From: Agarilytica rhodophyticola
GTDB taxonomy: Bacteria > Pseudomonadota > Gammaproteobacteria > Pseudomonadales > Cellvibrionaceae
Direction of reading: 5' to 3'
Assembly: GCF_002157225.2 (NCBI RefSeq)
Contig: NZ_CP020038.1
Span: 6,716,991 to 6,780,990 of the forward strand
Length of the DNA stretch: 64,000 nucleotides
In this document: positions 54,301 through 62,528 of the stretch, in pieces
Position numbering within the stretch: the stretch's first letter is position 1
Layout: every line of letters starts with the position of its first letter
The notes under the pieces: generated by a model
The model's input: only the letters and a program-made list of their open reading frames with translations
Databases searched by the model: none
What the model was told of the DNA's origin: nothing
Program-made: the position numbers and the translations under genes

Positions 54301-55121
54301 GAGTTAAATGCCTCAAAGGTTTTTTGGCAATGAGAGGGTATTATATTAATACTCTTGTTATTGTCATAAAGCTTAGTCAATTTTGTTAAAGTCTCCAGGT
54401 ATTCTTCTTCATTGCTCATAATCAGGCGCGTTAGTCTATTAGGTCGCGCACCAAATTTATATGCTTCTTGCGTCCAACAAGCATCGCCAACTAAAAAATT
54501 GACTTGGTTGTTACTGAAAGATAATAAGCCATAGTGCCCCCAAGCATGACCGGGCAATGATATAGCAAACATCGAACCATCACTGAAGATATCATGACCC
54601 GTATCAAATGGATAAATTACACTGTTTAACTTAATTGCTTTAGTATCTTCAATGAATAAAGCCCTGGAAAGAAAGCTATTGGGTAAAAGTCCTTTTAGAT
54701 AACCTTTTATAAGAGCGGAAAACCCCGAACGTTTTTCGAATGATTCAAGTGCAATTCTAGAGCATATAAATGTCGCTTTTGGATAATCCAATAAGCCAGC
54801 GATATGGTCGGCATGAAAATGCGATATAAAAATATAATCAACATCATCTGCCCCGATATTTTGATTGTTTAGCTGTGTTATGAGCCCTTCTTTATCACAT
54901 AAATGCATCGGTGTTAACATACGATATAAAATGTTAGGGAAGCTATTTGTTTCTTCAAGAAAACGTTTAGCGTAACCCGTATCAAATAGGATGTTGCCAA
55001 ATTTTGGATGCTTAAGTAATGCTACAATCGCAGGAAACGCCATCTTTTTCCACGAGTGGCCTTTCATTACCATCGCTTCGGGGTGAAAACAGTGCCCTAC
55101 TTTCAGCAGTTGAAAGTCCAT
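54285..55121 (-). CDS. Metallo-beta-lactamase-fold hydrolase, lactonase-like
   Basis: A 278-residue MBL-fold protein with the full metal set: 'HFHADHIAGL' (H-x-H-x-D-H), 'LPGHAWGHYGLLSF' (next His), 'VGDACW' (bridging Asp) and 'IPSHCQ' (last His). The layout is that of AHL-lactonase-like members, so hydrolysis of an ester, thioester or lactone is expected. There is no signal peptide, so it acts in the cytoplasm. It lies 2 bp after the KAS III-like gene, which points to a hydrolase that acts on, or proofreads, the condensed product. It resembles no classical beta-lactamase. Confidence 0.86.
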   Translation of the reverse strand: MDFQLLKVGHCFHPEAMVMKGHSWKKMAFPAIVALLKHPKFGNILFDTGYAKRFLEETNSFPNILYRMLTPMHLCDKEGLITQLNNQNIGADDVDYIFISHFHADHIAGLLDYPKATFICSRIALESFEKRSGFSALIKGYLKGLLPNSFLSRALFIEDTKAIKLNSVIYPFDTGHDIFSDGSMFAISLPGHAWGHYGLLSFSNNQVNFLVGDACWTQEAYKFGARPNRLTRLIMSNEEEYLETLTKLTKLYDNNKSINIIPSHCQKTFEAFNSCWQK

Positions 55122-55123
55122 AG

Positions 55124-56107
55124 CTATATTTCCAAAATCATACCGCCGAGGCTTAGTCCTGCGGAGGTACCAATTAATAAAATTTTATCACCTCTTTTGC
55201 ACCTATCACTTGTTAGTAAATAATGAAGCGCCGTCGGTAAGGATGCAGCAATTTGATTGCCATGTGTAGACAAAATATTAATGACTTTATCAGGGTTGAG
55301 AGATAGTTTCTTTTGCAAATGTTCTATCGCTAATTTACTTGCTTGATGAGGTACGATCCAATCAATATCATCGAGAGTGTAATCTGCTATCTTTAATAAA
55401 TCTTTACAAAATTTCCCTATAACTTTGAGTGTTAATCTATAAAGGTCTTTTCCCTTCATATTAAATTGCCCATAGGAACGATAATCTCCGTGAATTTTTG
55501 AAGGATGATGCAAACTGCCTCCACCTTTAATCTGGCAATAATCGACGCCCTCGCTGTAAGTTTCGAAGTTGATAGCTTTTATGCCGATGTTTTCTTGTGT
55601 GTTACACAGAATCATGGCTGCTGCGCCATCACCGAATAAACCACCCACCTCAATATTATTCCAGTCAAGCCCGACAGAGGCTAAATCACTGGAGCAAATT
55701 AGGATATTTTTGTAGCGGCCTATTTCAATAAATGAAGATGCCACATCCATTGCCATTAGAGCACTTAGGCATGTCATATTGATATCGAAAGAAGGAATAG
55801 GTTTGTTTAACTTGAGAAGTGCATGTACCTTCGCAGCATTATAAGGTATTGCTTGTTCCATAGTTCCGGAAGCACAAATAATACAATCAATATCATCAAT
55901 ACTTATATTGGCGCAAGAAATCGCATTTTTTATGGCTTCGATCGCTAAACTGCTAGCGGACTCATCAGTAGCATAAGCTCTATTTTTGACTCCACATATA
56001 GCTTCTGTACGACCAGCAGGTACGCCGTGGTAACGGTCAATTTCTATGGACTCAACACGCTTCTGAGGCGATGCGACTCCAGTCCCTAAAATTTTTATAT
56101 GCCTCAT
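55124..56107 (-). CDS. KAS III / FabH-like 3-oxoacyl synthase
   Basis: A 327-residue thiolase-fold condensing enzyme with its full catalytic triad: C113 in 'NMTCLSALMAM', H254 in 'IVPHQASKLAIE' and N284 in 'STHGNQIAASLPTAL'. The His-Asn distance of 30 equals that in FabH. The glycine-rich end 'LLIGTSAGLSLGGM' is also normal. It would join an acyl-CoA or acyl-ACP to a second acyl or malonyl unit. Met at 56107 is preferred, with an AGGAGAT ribosome site, over the longer frame. As first gene of the operon it sets the chain-building step. It is distinct from a housekeeping fabH by context: no fab or plsX genes are near. Confidence 0.88.
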   Translation of the reverse strand: MRHIKILGTGVASPQKRVESIEIDRYHGVPAGRTEAICGVKNRAYATDESASSLAIEAIKNAISCANISIDDIDCIICASGTMEQAIPYNAAKVHALLKLNKPIPSFDINMTCLSALMAMDVASSFIEIGRYKNILICSSDLASVGLDWNNIEVGGLFGDGAAAMILCNTQENIGIKAINFETYSEGVDYCQIKGGGSLHHPSKIHGDYRSYGQFNMKGKDLYRLTLKVIGKFCKDLLKIADYTLDDIDWIVPHQASKLAIEHLQKKLSLNPDKVINILSTHGNQIAASLPTALHYLLTSDRCKRGDKILLIGTSAGLSLGGMILEI

Positions 56108-56556
56108 AAAATCGATATCTCCTAGACGATTTTTTAAAAAGGAAGAGCCCCACACCTAGTACCGACTGTAACGCAACTAAAGTAGGAAACATCGTCCTGT
56201 TGTTTAAAAAGCTTACGTTATTCCATAAGAGTCGCAGGGATCAAGCACGGATGAGAAAACCTCACATTCTAATACTCCGCGTATCGTATCTTAATCTGCA
56301 TCCACTAAAGGCGTCGTCTTTTCAAGCGAGTATGCTTTACAAGATTATAAGACTCATTGGGTGGGATTATCTCATAGCTCTGATTACAGCGATATAAGAC
56401 ACAGGTCGACATAATTATATGGCGTTAAAGTATAAGATTTAATCAAAAGTGGACATGCGCCAACCTTTTTGATTATATGCTCTACTTTTTTGATAAAACT
56501 TGTCTGGTGTATATTGAGTAGCACCAAGTCCAAATTAATAAGGCATGGAATATATT

Positions 56557-56865
56557 ATGCTCGAACTTCGACCCAACTGTGAATGCTGTGATATAGACCT
56601 ACCACCTGATTCAGTCAATGCACGCATTTGCACATATGAGTGCACATTTTGTGCAGATTGCGTTGAGCAAGTATTGAAAAATGTTTGCCCTAATTGTGGC
56701 GGTGGGTTTGTTCCAAGACCTATCCGTCCTAAATCACCATACAGAGAAGGTACTAGCTTATTAAATCAACCAGCGTCACAAAAAAGAATTATTACTAAAT
56801 ATACACGTGTAGAAATACAAAATTTTGTAGATAAAATAAAAGATATTCCACCGAAGGATCGTTAA
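56557..56865 (+). CDS. DUF1272 small cysteine-rich zinc-binding protein
   Basis: A 102-residue protein. The first 57 residues match the DUF1272 family: 'LELRPNCECCDIDLP', 'CTYECTFCADCVEQVL' and 'CPNCGGGFVPRPIRP', with eight or nine cysteines set as zinc knuckles in a RING-like spacing. The other 45 residues are charged and not conserved in the usual short family members, so the protein is longer than typical. The start at Met 56557 matches the family N-terminus; an ATG four codons earlier has a poor ribosome site. It is a single gene with unknown function. Confidence 0.85.
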   Translation: MLELRPNCECCDIDLPPDSVNARICTYECTFCADCVEQVLKNVCPNCGGGFVPRPIRPKSPYREGTSLLNQPASQKRIITKYTRVEIQNFVDKIKDIPPKDR

Positions 56866-57093
56866 CTATTTAAATACTTCTCGTAAGAATCAGTTCCAAA
56901 TATATATTTTTCTATGATTAATAATTTTTTCATTAGCTTGCTCCTACTTTATATTCCAATAAAAAATCCAATTAACTAAGTAATTGAAACAGTGAGGAGA
57001 GATTAATACGCAGCACTACTAAGCACTACCCCGTAGTAGTGGGGATGAGGATAAGATGGAAGAACATATATAATAAAAGCAATAATTTACAAC

Positions 57094-57121
57094 TGTTGTC
57101 AAAGTAATTATTTTGACAACA
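57094..57121. repeat. Perfect 10-bp inverted repeat, 8-bp spacer
   Basis: TGTTGTCAAA, eight bases, TTTGACAACA. The symmetry and size fit a repressor operator, and the right arm contains a consensus -35 box (TTGACA at 57113-57118), but no gene starts next to it. Confidence 0.6.
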
Positions 57122-57343
57122 TAAAATTCAAATCTGATCACTAATAAAATTCTAAAATAAAAGGAACTGAAAATAACCAGTAAAAATAATTTATTTCAAT
57201 ACCTGTTTTTGTATCAGATACACATAAGTGTATTTGTTGATTGGTCAAATTTGTATTAAATGATTTAACAAGAGGCTATAAATTGAGTTGCAGTACCAAA
57301 CACTACATGATGAGTCACTTAAGGTTTATTCTTTTATATTACC

Positions 57344-57404
57344 GAGTAAGAAGATACTAAATATACTTGCTAATCCAATACTATGTTAGTTAATCTTCTT
57401 ACTC
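57344..57404. repeat. 61-nt strong imperfect hairpin
   Basis: A perfect 12-bp outer stem (57344-57355 with 57393-57404), a 2-nt bulge on the right, a 5-bp inner stem (57356-57360 with 57386-57390) and a 25-nt loop. It lies 75 bp past the stop of the minus-strand NTF2-like gene, with no T-run. Confidence 0.6.
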
Positions 57405-57478
57405 TAGCCGCGTAGTCAAAACGCTAAAAATTCGAGTGAACTTATTCTAATGGCTTACCGGGATAAACCATTTAAACG

Positions 57479-58069
57479 TTACGACTCAGCGTCGTATACT
57501 TTGCCACTAATTTTCCATTCACCCTGATGTTTATATAGAACAAAAAAGTCGGTGGATTTTCGGCCTCTCCAGTTAGTAAATTCAATTTTAGCAGCCGCTG
57601 CAGGTCCAGATATATCGATCCAGGCAATGCGGTGGTCAGCATCTGGCGCTTCGCCTTGCTCATTAATTCTATTCTTAAAAGTCGTAGTATCGAGACTTGA
57701 GAATTCTCCATCGATAGAGCCGGTTATCTTAGCGTGGTCATAAAACGCCTTATCCATATGTTCACCATTACCGCTGCGAGCACCCTGGATATAGGGCTGC
57801 AAGGCGTTAACTACAGCGTGATATTCGCTGTCATGTTTGCCAGCTTGTCCGTCCAACTCTCGGCCTGATTTATCGAATACGACTTTATATTTTCGGCTGT
57901 GCTGAGGAGTAGAATTTACAGAGGCTTGATATTCATTGTTCACTTTTTGACTAGATTTACCAAATACCGTTTTATATTTGGAGTTTTGCTGTGGCGTCGA
58001 AGCGAGAGCTACACTAGCTGCAAATAGGAGCACAATTGAGCTTATTTTCGTAATAAGTTGTGAAATCAT
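57479..58069 (-). CDS. Exported NTF2-like (putative lumazine-binding) protein
   Basis: A 196-residue protein with a signal peptide (about 1-23, 'LLFAASVALAS') and GGAAAC before the ATG. Residues 24-75 hold two copies of a short repeat, 'STPQQNSKYKTVFGKS' and 'STPQHSRKYKVVFDKS'. The C-terminal 120 residues are an NTF2/SnoaL-type fold: 'YHAVVNALQPYIQGARSGNGEHMDKAFY' in outline, 'IDGEFSSLDTTTF', 'AWIDISGPAAAAKIEF' and 'FFVLYKHQGEWKISGKVY', typical of the lumazine-binding-like family. It probably sits in the periplasm; its ligand or reaction is unknown. Confidence 0.8.
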   Translation of the reverse strand: MISQLITKISSIVLLFAASVALASTPQQNSKYKTVFGKSSQKVNNEYQASVNSTPQHSRKYKVVFDKSGRELDGQAGKHDSEYHAVVNALQPYIQGARSGNGEHMDKAFYDHAKITGSIDGEFSSLDTTTFKNRINEQGEAPDADHRIAWIDISGPAAAAKIEFTNWRGRKSTDFFVLYKHQGEWKISGKVYDAES

Positions 58070-58717
58070 ATTTGTTTCCTAATAGTATTTTATCTGACAG
58101 CGAATAAAAATTAGACACTTGTCCAATAGATCACTGTCTATTATCACACATATAATTTTTCTTTCTTATATACGTAAGCACTCTGACAGCAGCTTTAAAT
58201 AATCTTTCCAAAAAGTTAGTAAAAACAGAACAAATGTTCAAATATGATGGACATTACAAAAGAGAAAATATTATATCTCGGTTTATTCGATGAAGCTAAG
58301 AGTCCATTTACAGGTAACTTTAGAGTTTCAATTTTTGTGATTTAATAATTTAGCAAGTGGTATTTGTACGTAATTTTTCATCGTCGGAGTAGAGAGCTTC
58401 ATTTGTAACTAGTCAAAAACCACTGAAAAATTAAGCTACCACTCATTTCTGTTAGAACTTTTCGTCATACCTGCAGATATTTTTCTTATGGAGTGCCTAT
58501 ATCATTAGGCTTTTTTTCATTCAATATCGTTCATTTACACCTAAAGTGTCTAACTCTTGTTTTCATTAGCGTTCAAAATTTTACCATGGCGGCTATTTCA
58601 TTCGCACCCAGCCGAAATATTGCCCAAAAGAATATGAAAAAACTTTTTTAAGTTCTATTACACATAAATAGCGAGTTGACAATTATGACAAATAAAAAAA
58701 TAGGAGTATAAGAATTT
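58070..58717. other. 648-bp noncoding gap between divergent genes
   Basis: An A+T-rich gap. TTGACA at 58676-58681 could be the -35 box of the downstream RING-like gene, though the -10 is unclear. An 8-codon ATG frame (58685-58711) ends just before that gene and could be a leader, but this may be chance. I see no other structure. Confidence 0.45.
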
Positions 58718-59119
58718 ATGGCAACGTATTACACTACATCTGTCTCAGCACCATTTACTTGCAATCTCTGTCACGAAACAAAGACCAACAAGGCAAAGTT
58801 AAAATGCTCCAGCTGTCATGGCGCAAGGCCAATATGCGGGAGCTGCGCTCAGAGCTGGGTTAGCAGAAGCGCTACATGCCCTTGGGACAGAACAGCTTTA
58901 GGTAGCAGCACTAGCACCACTCCTAGAGCAAGCACTTCACGGCCTAGAACTTCACAGCCCAGAACTTCACAGCCTAGAACTAGTAACCATCATGGCGCAG
59001 GTTCATCAAGAAGACATGGGTTAGATGGTAGTTCTAGTTCATCAAGGAGACATGGGTTAGATGGTCGCCCAAGTAGTTCATCAAGAAGACATGGGTTAGA
59101 TGGTCGCTATGGTAGCTAA
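58718..59119 (+). CDS. Small RING-like zinc-finger protein with C-terminal tandem repeats
   Basis: A 133-residue protein. Residues 15-60 hold four cysteine pairs or equivalents in RING order: 'CNLCHETK', 'LKCSSCHGARPICGSC' and 'CPWDR'. The final Cys of a RING is Asp here, as in some RING-H2 proteins such as Rbx1. The rest is Ser/Thr/Arg-rich with three copies of 'SSSRRHGLDG', preceded by a short repeat 'RTSQP'. There is no signal peptide. A TAGGAGT site precedes the ATG. RING-like folds in bacteria are rare and often act in ubiquitin-like or protein-binding roles; here only zinc binding is a fair prediction. Confidence 0.7.
   Translation: MATYYTTSVSAPFTCNLCHETKTNKAKLKCSSCHGARPICGSCAQSWVSRSATCPWDRTALGSSTSTTPRASTSRPRTSQPRTSQPRTSNHHGAGSSRRHGLDGSSSSSRRHGLDGRPSSSSRRHGLDGRYGS
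59003..59104 (+). repeat. Three-copy in-frame minisatellite in the RING-like gene
   Basis: The 27-bp unit encoding SSRRHGLDG occurs at 59003-59029, 59039-59065 and 59078-59104 with only one or two base changes. Spacers of 9 and 12 bp encode Ser-rich joints. Recent expansion is likely. Confidence 0.85.
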
Positions 59120-59180
59120 AGCTCAAGAATGCATTGATTTGAAGGCAAGAAATAAAACCTTTAGAGAATAGAACAGGAGA

Positions 59181-59258
59181 TGCCAAGTCTCGGTGAAAAA
59201 TCCAAAACTTGGCAATAAAGATGGGAGTAACTCTCACTCTTGTCAGGGGAGAGTTACT
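59181..59258. terminator. Two hairpins between convergent genes
   Basis: TGCCAAGT/ACTTGGCA (59181-59188 and 59207-59214) and AGTAACTCTC/GAGAGTTACT (59226-59235 and 59249-59258) are both perfect. They lie between the 3' ends of the RING-like gene and the cellulase gene. There are no T-runs, so either weak terminators or mRNA 3'-end stabilisers. Confidence 0.5.
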
Positions 59259-59277
59259 AATCAAGCATGAAACTTAC

Positions 59278-61173
59278 TTATTGACCAGCCCAAAGACGTT
59301 GAACGAGGTTCCACTTAGCAGTATCGAAACCTTGCCACTCACCCCAACCAGCGGTGTTTGAGATTGGATCATAAGCGTGTTGATATAAACCGCCAGTATC
59401 ACCAGACTCTGGGTTGATTGACCAGTAGCACCCTTGGATGTTTTCGTCGATTAAGTAGTCAACCAAAGCGTTTTGCCATTGCTCATCAACATTAGTTGTG
59501 ATGTGGCTCCAACGGTTAATGTCACGGGTACTAGAACCTTGTGGCCAATTTAAGTGACCACCGAATTCGCCTAACATCATGGCGAAACCTTGGTCTCTTA
59601 GGTAACCGAAGTGCTCTTCCCAACCTTCTCTTAATACTGTTGGATTGATCACGATGTTACAGTCAGCATCACCTGCTGCATCGCCTTCAAGACCGTCACA
59701 TTGTGGCTGTGCAGGATCCATGAATTGAGGCTGAACAAATACAGATGGACCGTAGGTGTGAGGAGAAAGAACCAAACGATCTTTAGGAATGTTCAACGGG
59801 TTACTAGCCTGTTCGAACATGTTTTCACCCCAGTTAGGATTGATATCTGGGTTACCGTGAGGTTGTGGTCCTTCAGCGTTCGTTGAGCCAGAAGTTCCTT
59901 CAACAAAAACTAGAAGATTAGAGTTAACTTCATCAATAGCAGTAAAGGCTTTCTCAGAAAGGGTTTTCCATTGCTCCCATGTGTAATCGTAGGGCTCGTT
60001 GAAGATGTCGATACCAACAATGTTGTCTACACCTAACAATGCAGGTAAACCAGCGATTTCGCGCAAGTCATCTAACCACATTTCTTCGTTATACTCTTGA
60101 ACAGTTACTCCTGGCCCTACATTAGTGCCACAAGCATAATCTTCACGTGGGAAATCGTAATCTTCACGATCTGCATCAGCATATGGAGGTACAGCATCAA
60201 GACGGCCTGCACGCCATCCTAGGTAGTTTGAACACGAGTGGATATCGATAATAACGCCAACATTGTTAGCAGCAGCTATCTTGATGAATTCTTCCATTGA
60301 CTCACGTGCATTATTGCCGCGAACATCAGGATGGTTTTTCAAGAAAGGTGCTTTACCTTGAGGATCATTAGGATCAAGAGTCTGAGGTACGATTGGGAAA
60401 CGAATAACATTGATTCCCATGGCTGTAATTTCTTCAAAGGTTTGCTGTATCGTTCTTCCGCTACCTTGGTTGTTGTTCACCCAGAAGGTATTACCCATGT
60501 ATAGCTCCATAGGTGCGCCACTTGGGTTAGTTTGATCATCTGAAGGCTCATGACGCCCTTCTAAACCAAACCAGTTACCACATTGCAGAGGCATTACGGT
60601 GCCATCTTTAGTAACGTTACCAGTATCATCAACCCTAAATACGCCGCCGCCAGGAACTGGAGTTGGCGTTGGTGTCATGGTTGGCGTTGGTGTCATGGTT
60701 GGCGTTGGTGTTGGGGTCGCAGTAGGCGTTGGGGTCGCAGTCGGTGTAGGTGTTGCGGTAGGCGTTGGTGTAGGATTCGATCCGCCAGAAGAACATACTG
60801 CACCGCTAACAGTTGCTACCTCAGCAGCGCCGGCACCTTTTGAACCTTGAAAGCCAAATTCAGCAGATTGACCAGGCTGAATTGTGCCATTCCAGCTTAA
60901 AGCAGTTGCCGTATAAGGGTTGCTGCCAGATACAGTAGCATTCCAGCTATTTGAGACGCGATTGTCACCGCTATAGCTCCAGTTGACATCCCATCCATTG
61001 ATGGCAGCATTCGTATCGTTGGTAATACGAATCTTAGCAACGAAACCACTGTTCCATTGATTGTCTATCACATACTCACATACTGCCGCATTAGTGGACA
61101 TTGCCGTTAAGCTCATAAAACTCGCGCCAAGTGGTACTAACCACTTCGGCAAAGCCATTTTAGATTTTCGCAT
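59278..61173 (-). CDS. Secreted GH5 cellulase with N-terminal CBM2
   Basis: A 631-residue exoenzyme. Signal peptide about 1-30. CBM2 about 31-128, with its disulfide pair C32/C127 and '[13 protein letters not shown]', 'WNATVSGSN'. A Pro/Thr linker with repeated TPTPTA units spans about 133-175. GH5 catalytic domain to the end: acid/base E393 in '[11 protein letters not shown]', nucleophile E536 in 'MMLGEFGGH', plus '[11 protein letters not shown]' and 'SPHTYGPS'. It cleaves beta-1,4-glucan or a related glucan outside the cell. GAGGAA stands 6 bp before the ATG. A close paralog lies upstream at 62529-64000. The linker repeats make a spurious frame on the other strand. Confidence 0.93.
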   Translation of the reverse strand: MRKSKMALPKWLVPLGASFMSLTAMSTNAAVCEYVIDNQWNSGFVAKIRITNDTNAAINGWDVNWSYSGDNRVSNSWNATVSGSNPYTATALSWNGTIQPGQSAEFGFQGSKGAGAAEVATVSGAVCSSGGSNPTPTPTATPTPTATPTPTATPTPTPTMTPTPTMTPTPTPVPGGGVFRVDDTGNVTKDGTVMPLQCGNWFGLEGRHEPSDDQTNPSGAPMELYMGNTFWVNNNQGSGRTIQQTFEEITAMGINVIRFPIVPQTLDPNDPQGKAPFLKNHPDVRGNNARESMEEFIKIAAANNVGVIIDIHSCSNYLGWRAGRLDAVPPYADADREDYDFPREDYACGTNVGPGVTVQEYNEEMWLDDLREIAGLPALLGVDNIVGIDIFNEPYDYTWEQWKTLSEKAFTAIDEVNSNLLVFVEGTSGSTNAEGPQPHGNPDINPNWGENMFEQASNPLNIPKDRLVLSPHTYGPSVFVQPQFMDPAQPQCDGLEGDAAGDADCNIVINPTVLREGWEEHFGYLRDQGFAMMLGEFGGHLNWPQGSSTRDINRWSHITTNVDEQWQNALVDYLIDENIQGCYWSINPESGDTGGLYQHAYDPISNTAGWGEWQGFDTAKWNLVQRLWAGQ

Positions 61174-62144
61174 TGTGTTTCCTCATTTAGAGTAGTTGTG
61201 TTGGTACTTAATATTGGTACTTGGAGTAAAAAATCGTTTTTAAAAAATCTAGTCACCGTTATTCGATAGCTACTTCCACTATTGGCCAGTCATGTTACCG
61301 GCTCGGTTAAGAATGAAAGCTACCTTGAGCAGTGCGTACCTTAAGGTAAATGCAATGACACTTCGTTCGATTAGAGGAAAAAAAAGTATTTTTTTAGTAC
61401 AAGAAGAAGTTGATACATGTGGTGTAAGAAGTTTAAACGTTCTTTTTTTAGCAATTAAAAGTACAACTAAAAACAATTGGCGCACAAAGCATTCGAAAAA
61501 GTTCTTATTTATTTTTTTCTTTTGATATTTGGCACTAATAACGTTAAACCCAAAGGTCAAATATTATTTATATTATATTTTCCCAATTTTTAGCTTTTAA
61601 AAATAAATTGGCTATTTATATTTTTTTCTATTTTCATTTATCTAGCCGGTTTCTTATATGAAAACCACACTTTTTTTATTTCATTAGCTGATAATTTTCC
61701 AATAGGAATTAGTACACATTATTGATTCTAAATTCTTGACATAAAACTATCAATGAAATAGAAATTTTTTGTTTTAATCTTTACCTTTACAAGGGTTCTA
61801 TGGTTAGAAACTCACAAGAAATTAAAATTAACAAGTACCAAATATATTCTAATTAGAAATAAAACATTTCTGATACTCCTGTGCAAATTATCATCTACAT
61901 ACATCTGAAAAAAATAATTAATTTAGCTGATAGATGAATCGATAAAAAACTTATAGTTAATAAACGATACAAAGTCGCTTAAGCCTCTATCCTCTGTACA
62001 TTTAAATAGACTATAAGATGTATCTATTAATAGAAGAGGTAAAACAAAACTCTAAGTGAATAAAGCACACATTACTTTTGTATTTAAAAATAGTTTCTTA
62101 AGAAATTATTACGTTTTAATTAGGTTAAAAATTATTAATTAGTA

Positions 62145-62163
62145 TGAGAACTTGTTAACACTA
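62145..62163 (+). repeat. Dispersed 19-bp repeat, copy 6 (divergent)
   Basis: TGAGAACTTGTTAACACTA, three changes from the consensus, all in the 5' half; the TGTTAACACTA half is intact. In the gap between the two cellulase genes. Confidence 0.5.
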
Positions 62164-62489
62164 ATTTTTATTTTTGCTGTTAGCGCTTAATCTATTTGAT
62201 TAAGTCGACATATAGCTTTGTTTATTTTGACAGCATTACGATACCAATGTAATAAATGACTGATAATTAAATATGCATGTCAAGTTACGTCTGTGATATG
62301 CATCTTAGTTTTTAATATTTAATAACAGTGCCGTATCTCTCTTCTATACAAATGCTGTAACTACTTTATATAAAACAAAGATACTAGAAATCTTGCTCAT
62401 ATATGGGTGAAGCCTAATAGAATACAAAACCAAGCTTCATTGTAGATATAAAGCTTGGCTATCAGAATTAAGAATACTCTTATCATTAT

Positions 62490-62513
62490 AAAGGCGAATA
62501 ACCATTCGCCTTT
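62490..62513 (-). terminator. Hairpin terminator of the second GH5 gene
   Basis: AAAGGCGAAT (62490-62499) and ATTCGCCTTT (62504-62513) form a perfect 10-bp stem with a 4-nt loop, 15 bp past the stop of the minus-strand gene. The T-run on the minus strand is short, so efficiency is uncertain. Confidence 0.75.
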
Positions 62514-62528
62514 ACATGATCAAAGCGA

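Larger units (their letters stand above)
56866..57478. other. 613-bp noncoding, hairpin-rich region between convergent genes
   Basis: No ORF of credible composition. Three separate perfect inverted repeats occur: CACTACTA/TAGTAGTG at 57014-57021 and 57034-57041; TGTTGTCAAA/TTTGACAACA at 57094-57103 and 57112-57121; GAGTAAGAAGAT/ATCTTCTTACTC at 57344-57355 and 57393-57404, with a second ACTAA/TTAGT pair inside. None has a T-run as a terminator would. It could hold a small RNA, an operator or a decayed mobile element. Confidence 0.55.
61174..62528. other. 1355-bp A+T-rich noncoding region between the two GH5 genes
   Basis: It holds the promoter region of the first cellulase (not resolved by eye), dispersed repeat copy 6 at 62145-62163, a CCAAGCTT/AAGCTTGG stem at 62430-62458 and the terminator-like hairpin at 62490-62513. 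Short frames on both strands near 61280-61560 overlap each other and have low-complexity, Lys/Phe-rich composition; I do not accept them as genes. Confidence 0.6.

Noticed and set aside
54285-55121. MBL-fold gene as an antibiotic beta-lactamase
   Set aside because: No signal peptide and lactonase-like layout; context is lipid synthesis.
55124-56107. KAS III-like gene as the housekeeping fabH
   Set aside because: No plsX, fabD, fabG or acpP nearby; it heads an operon of hydrolase, adenylation and glycosyltransferase genes.
56200-56397. 65-codon plus-strand frame upstream of the KAS III-like gene
   Set aside because: Starts at TTG, no ribosome site, random-looking composition, lies in the divergent promoter gap.
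57472-57711. 79-codon minus-strand frame
   Set aside because: Lies inside the NTF2-like gene in another frame; the longer frame has a signal peptide and a recognised fold.
60583-60850. Plus-strand Trp/Gly/Val-rich frames
   Set aside because: Antisense of the cellulase Pro/Thr linker.
61279-61560. Overlapping short frames on both strands
   Set aside because: Low-complexity, Lys/Phe-rich, no ribosome site, mutually overlapping; no homology I recognise.
4940-62163. The 19-bp repeat as a rho-independent terminator
   Set aside because: It has no stem and no T-run, and it does not follow gene direction.
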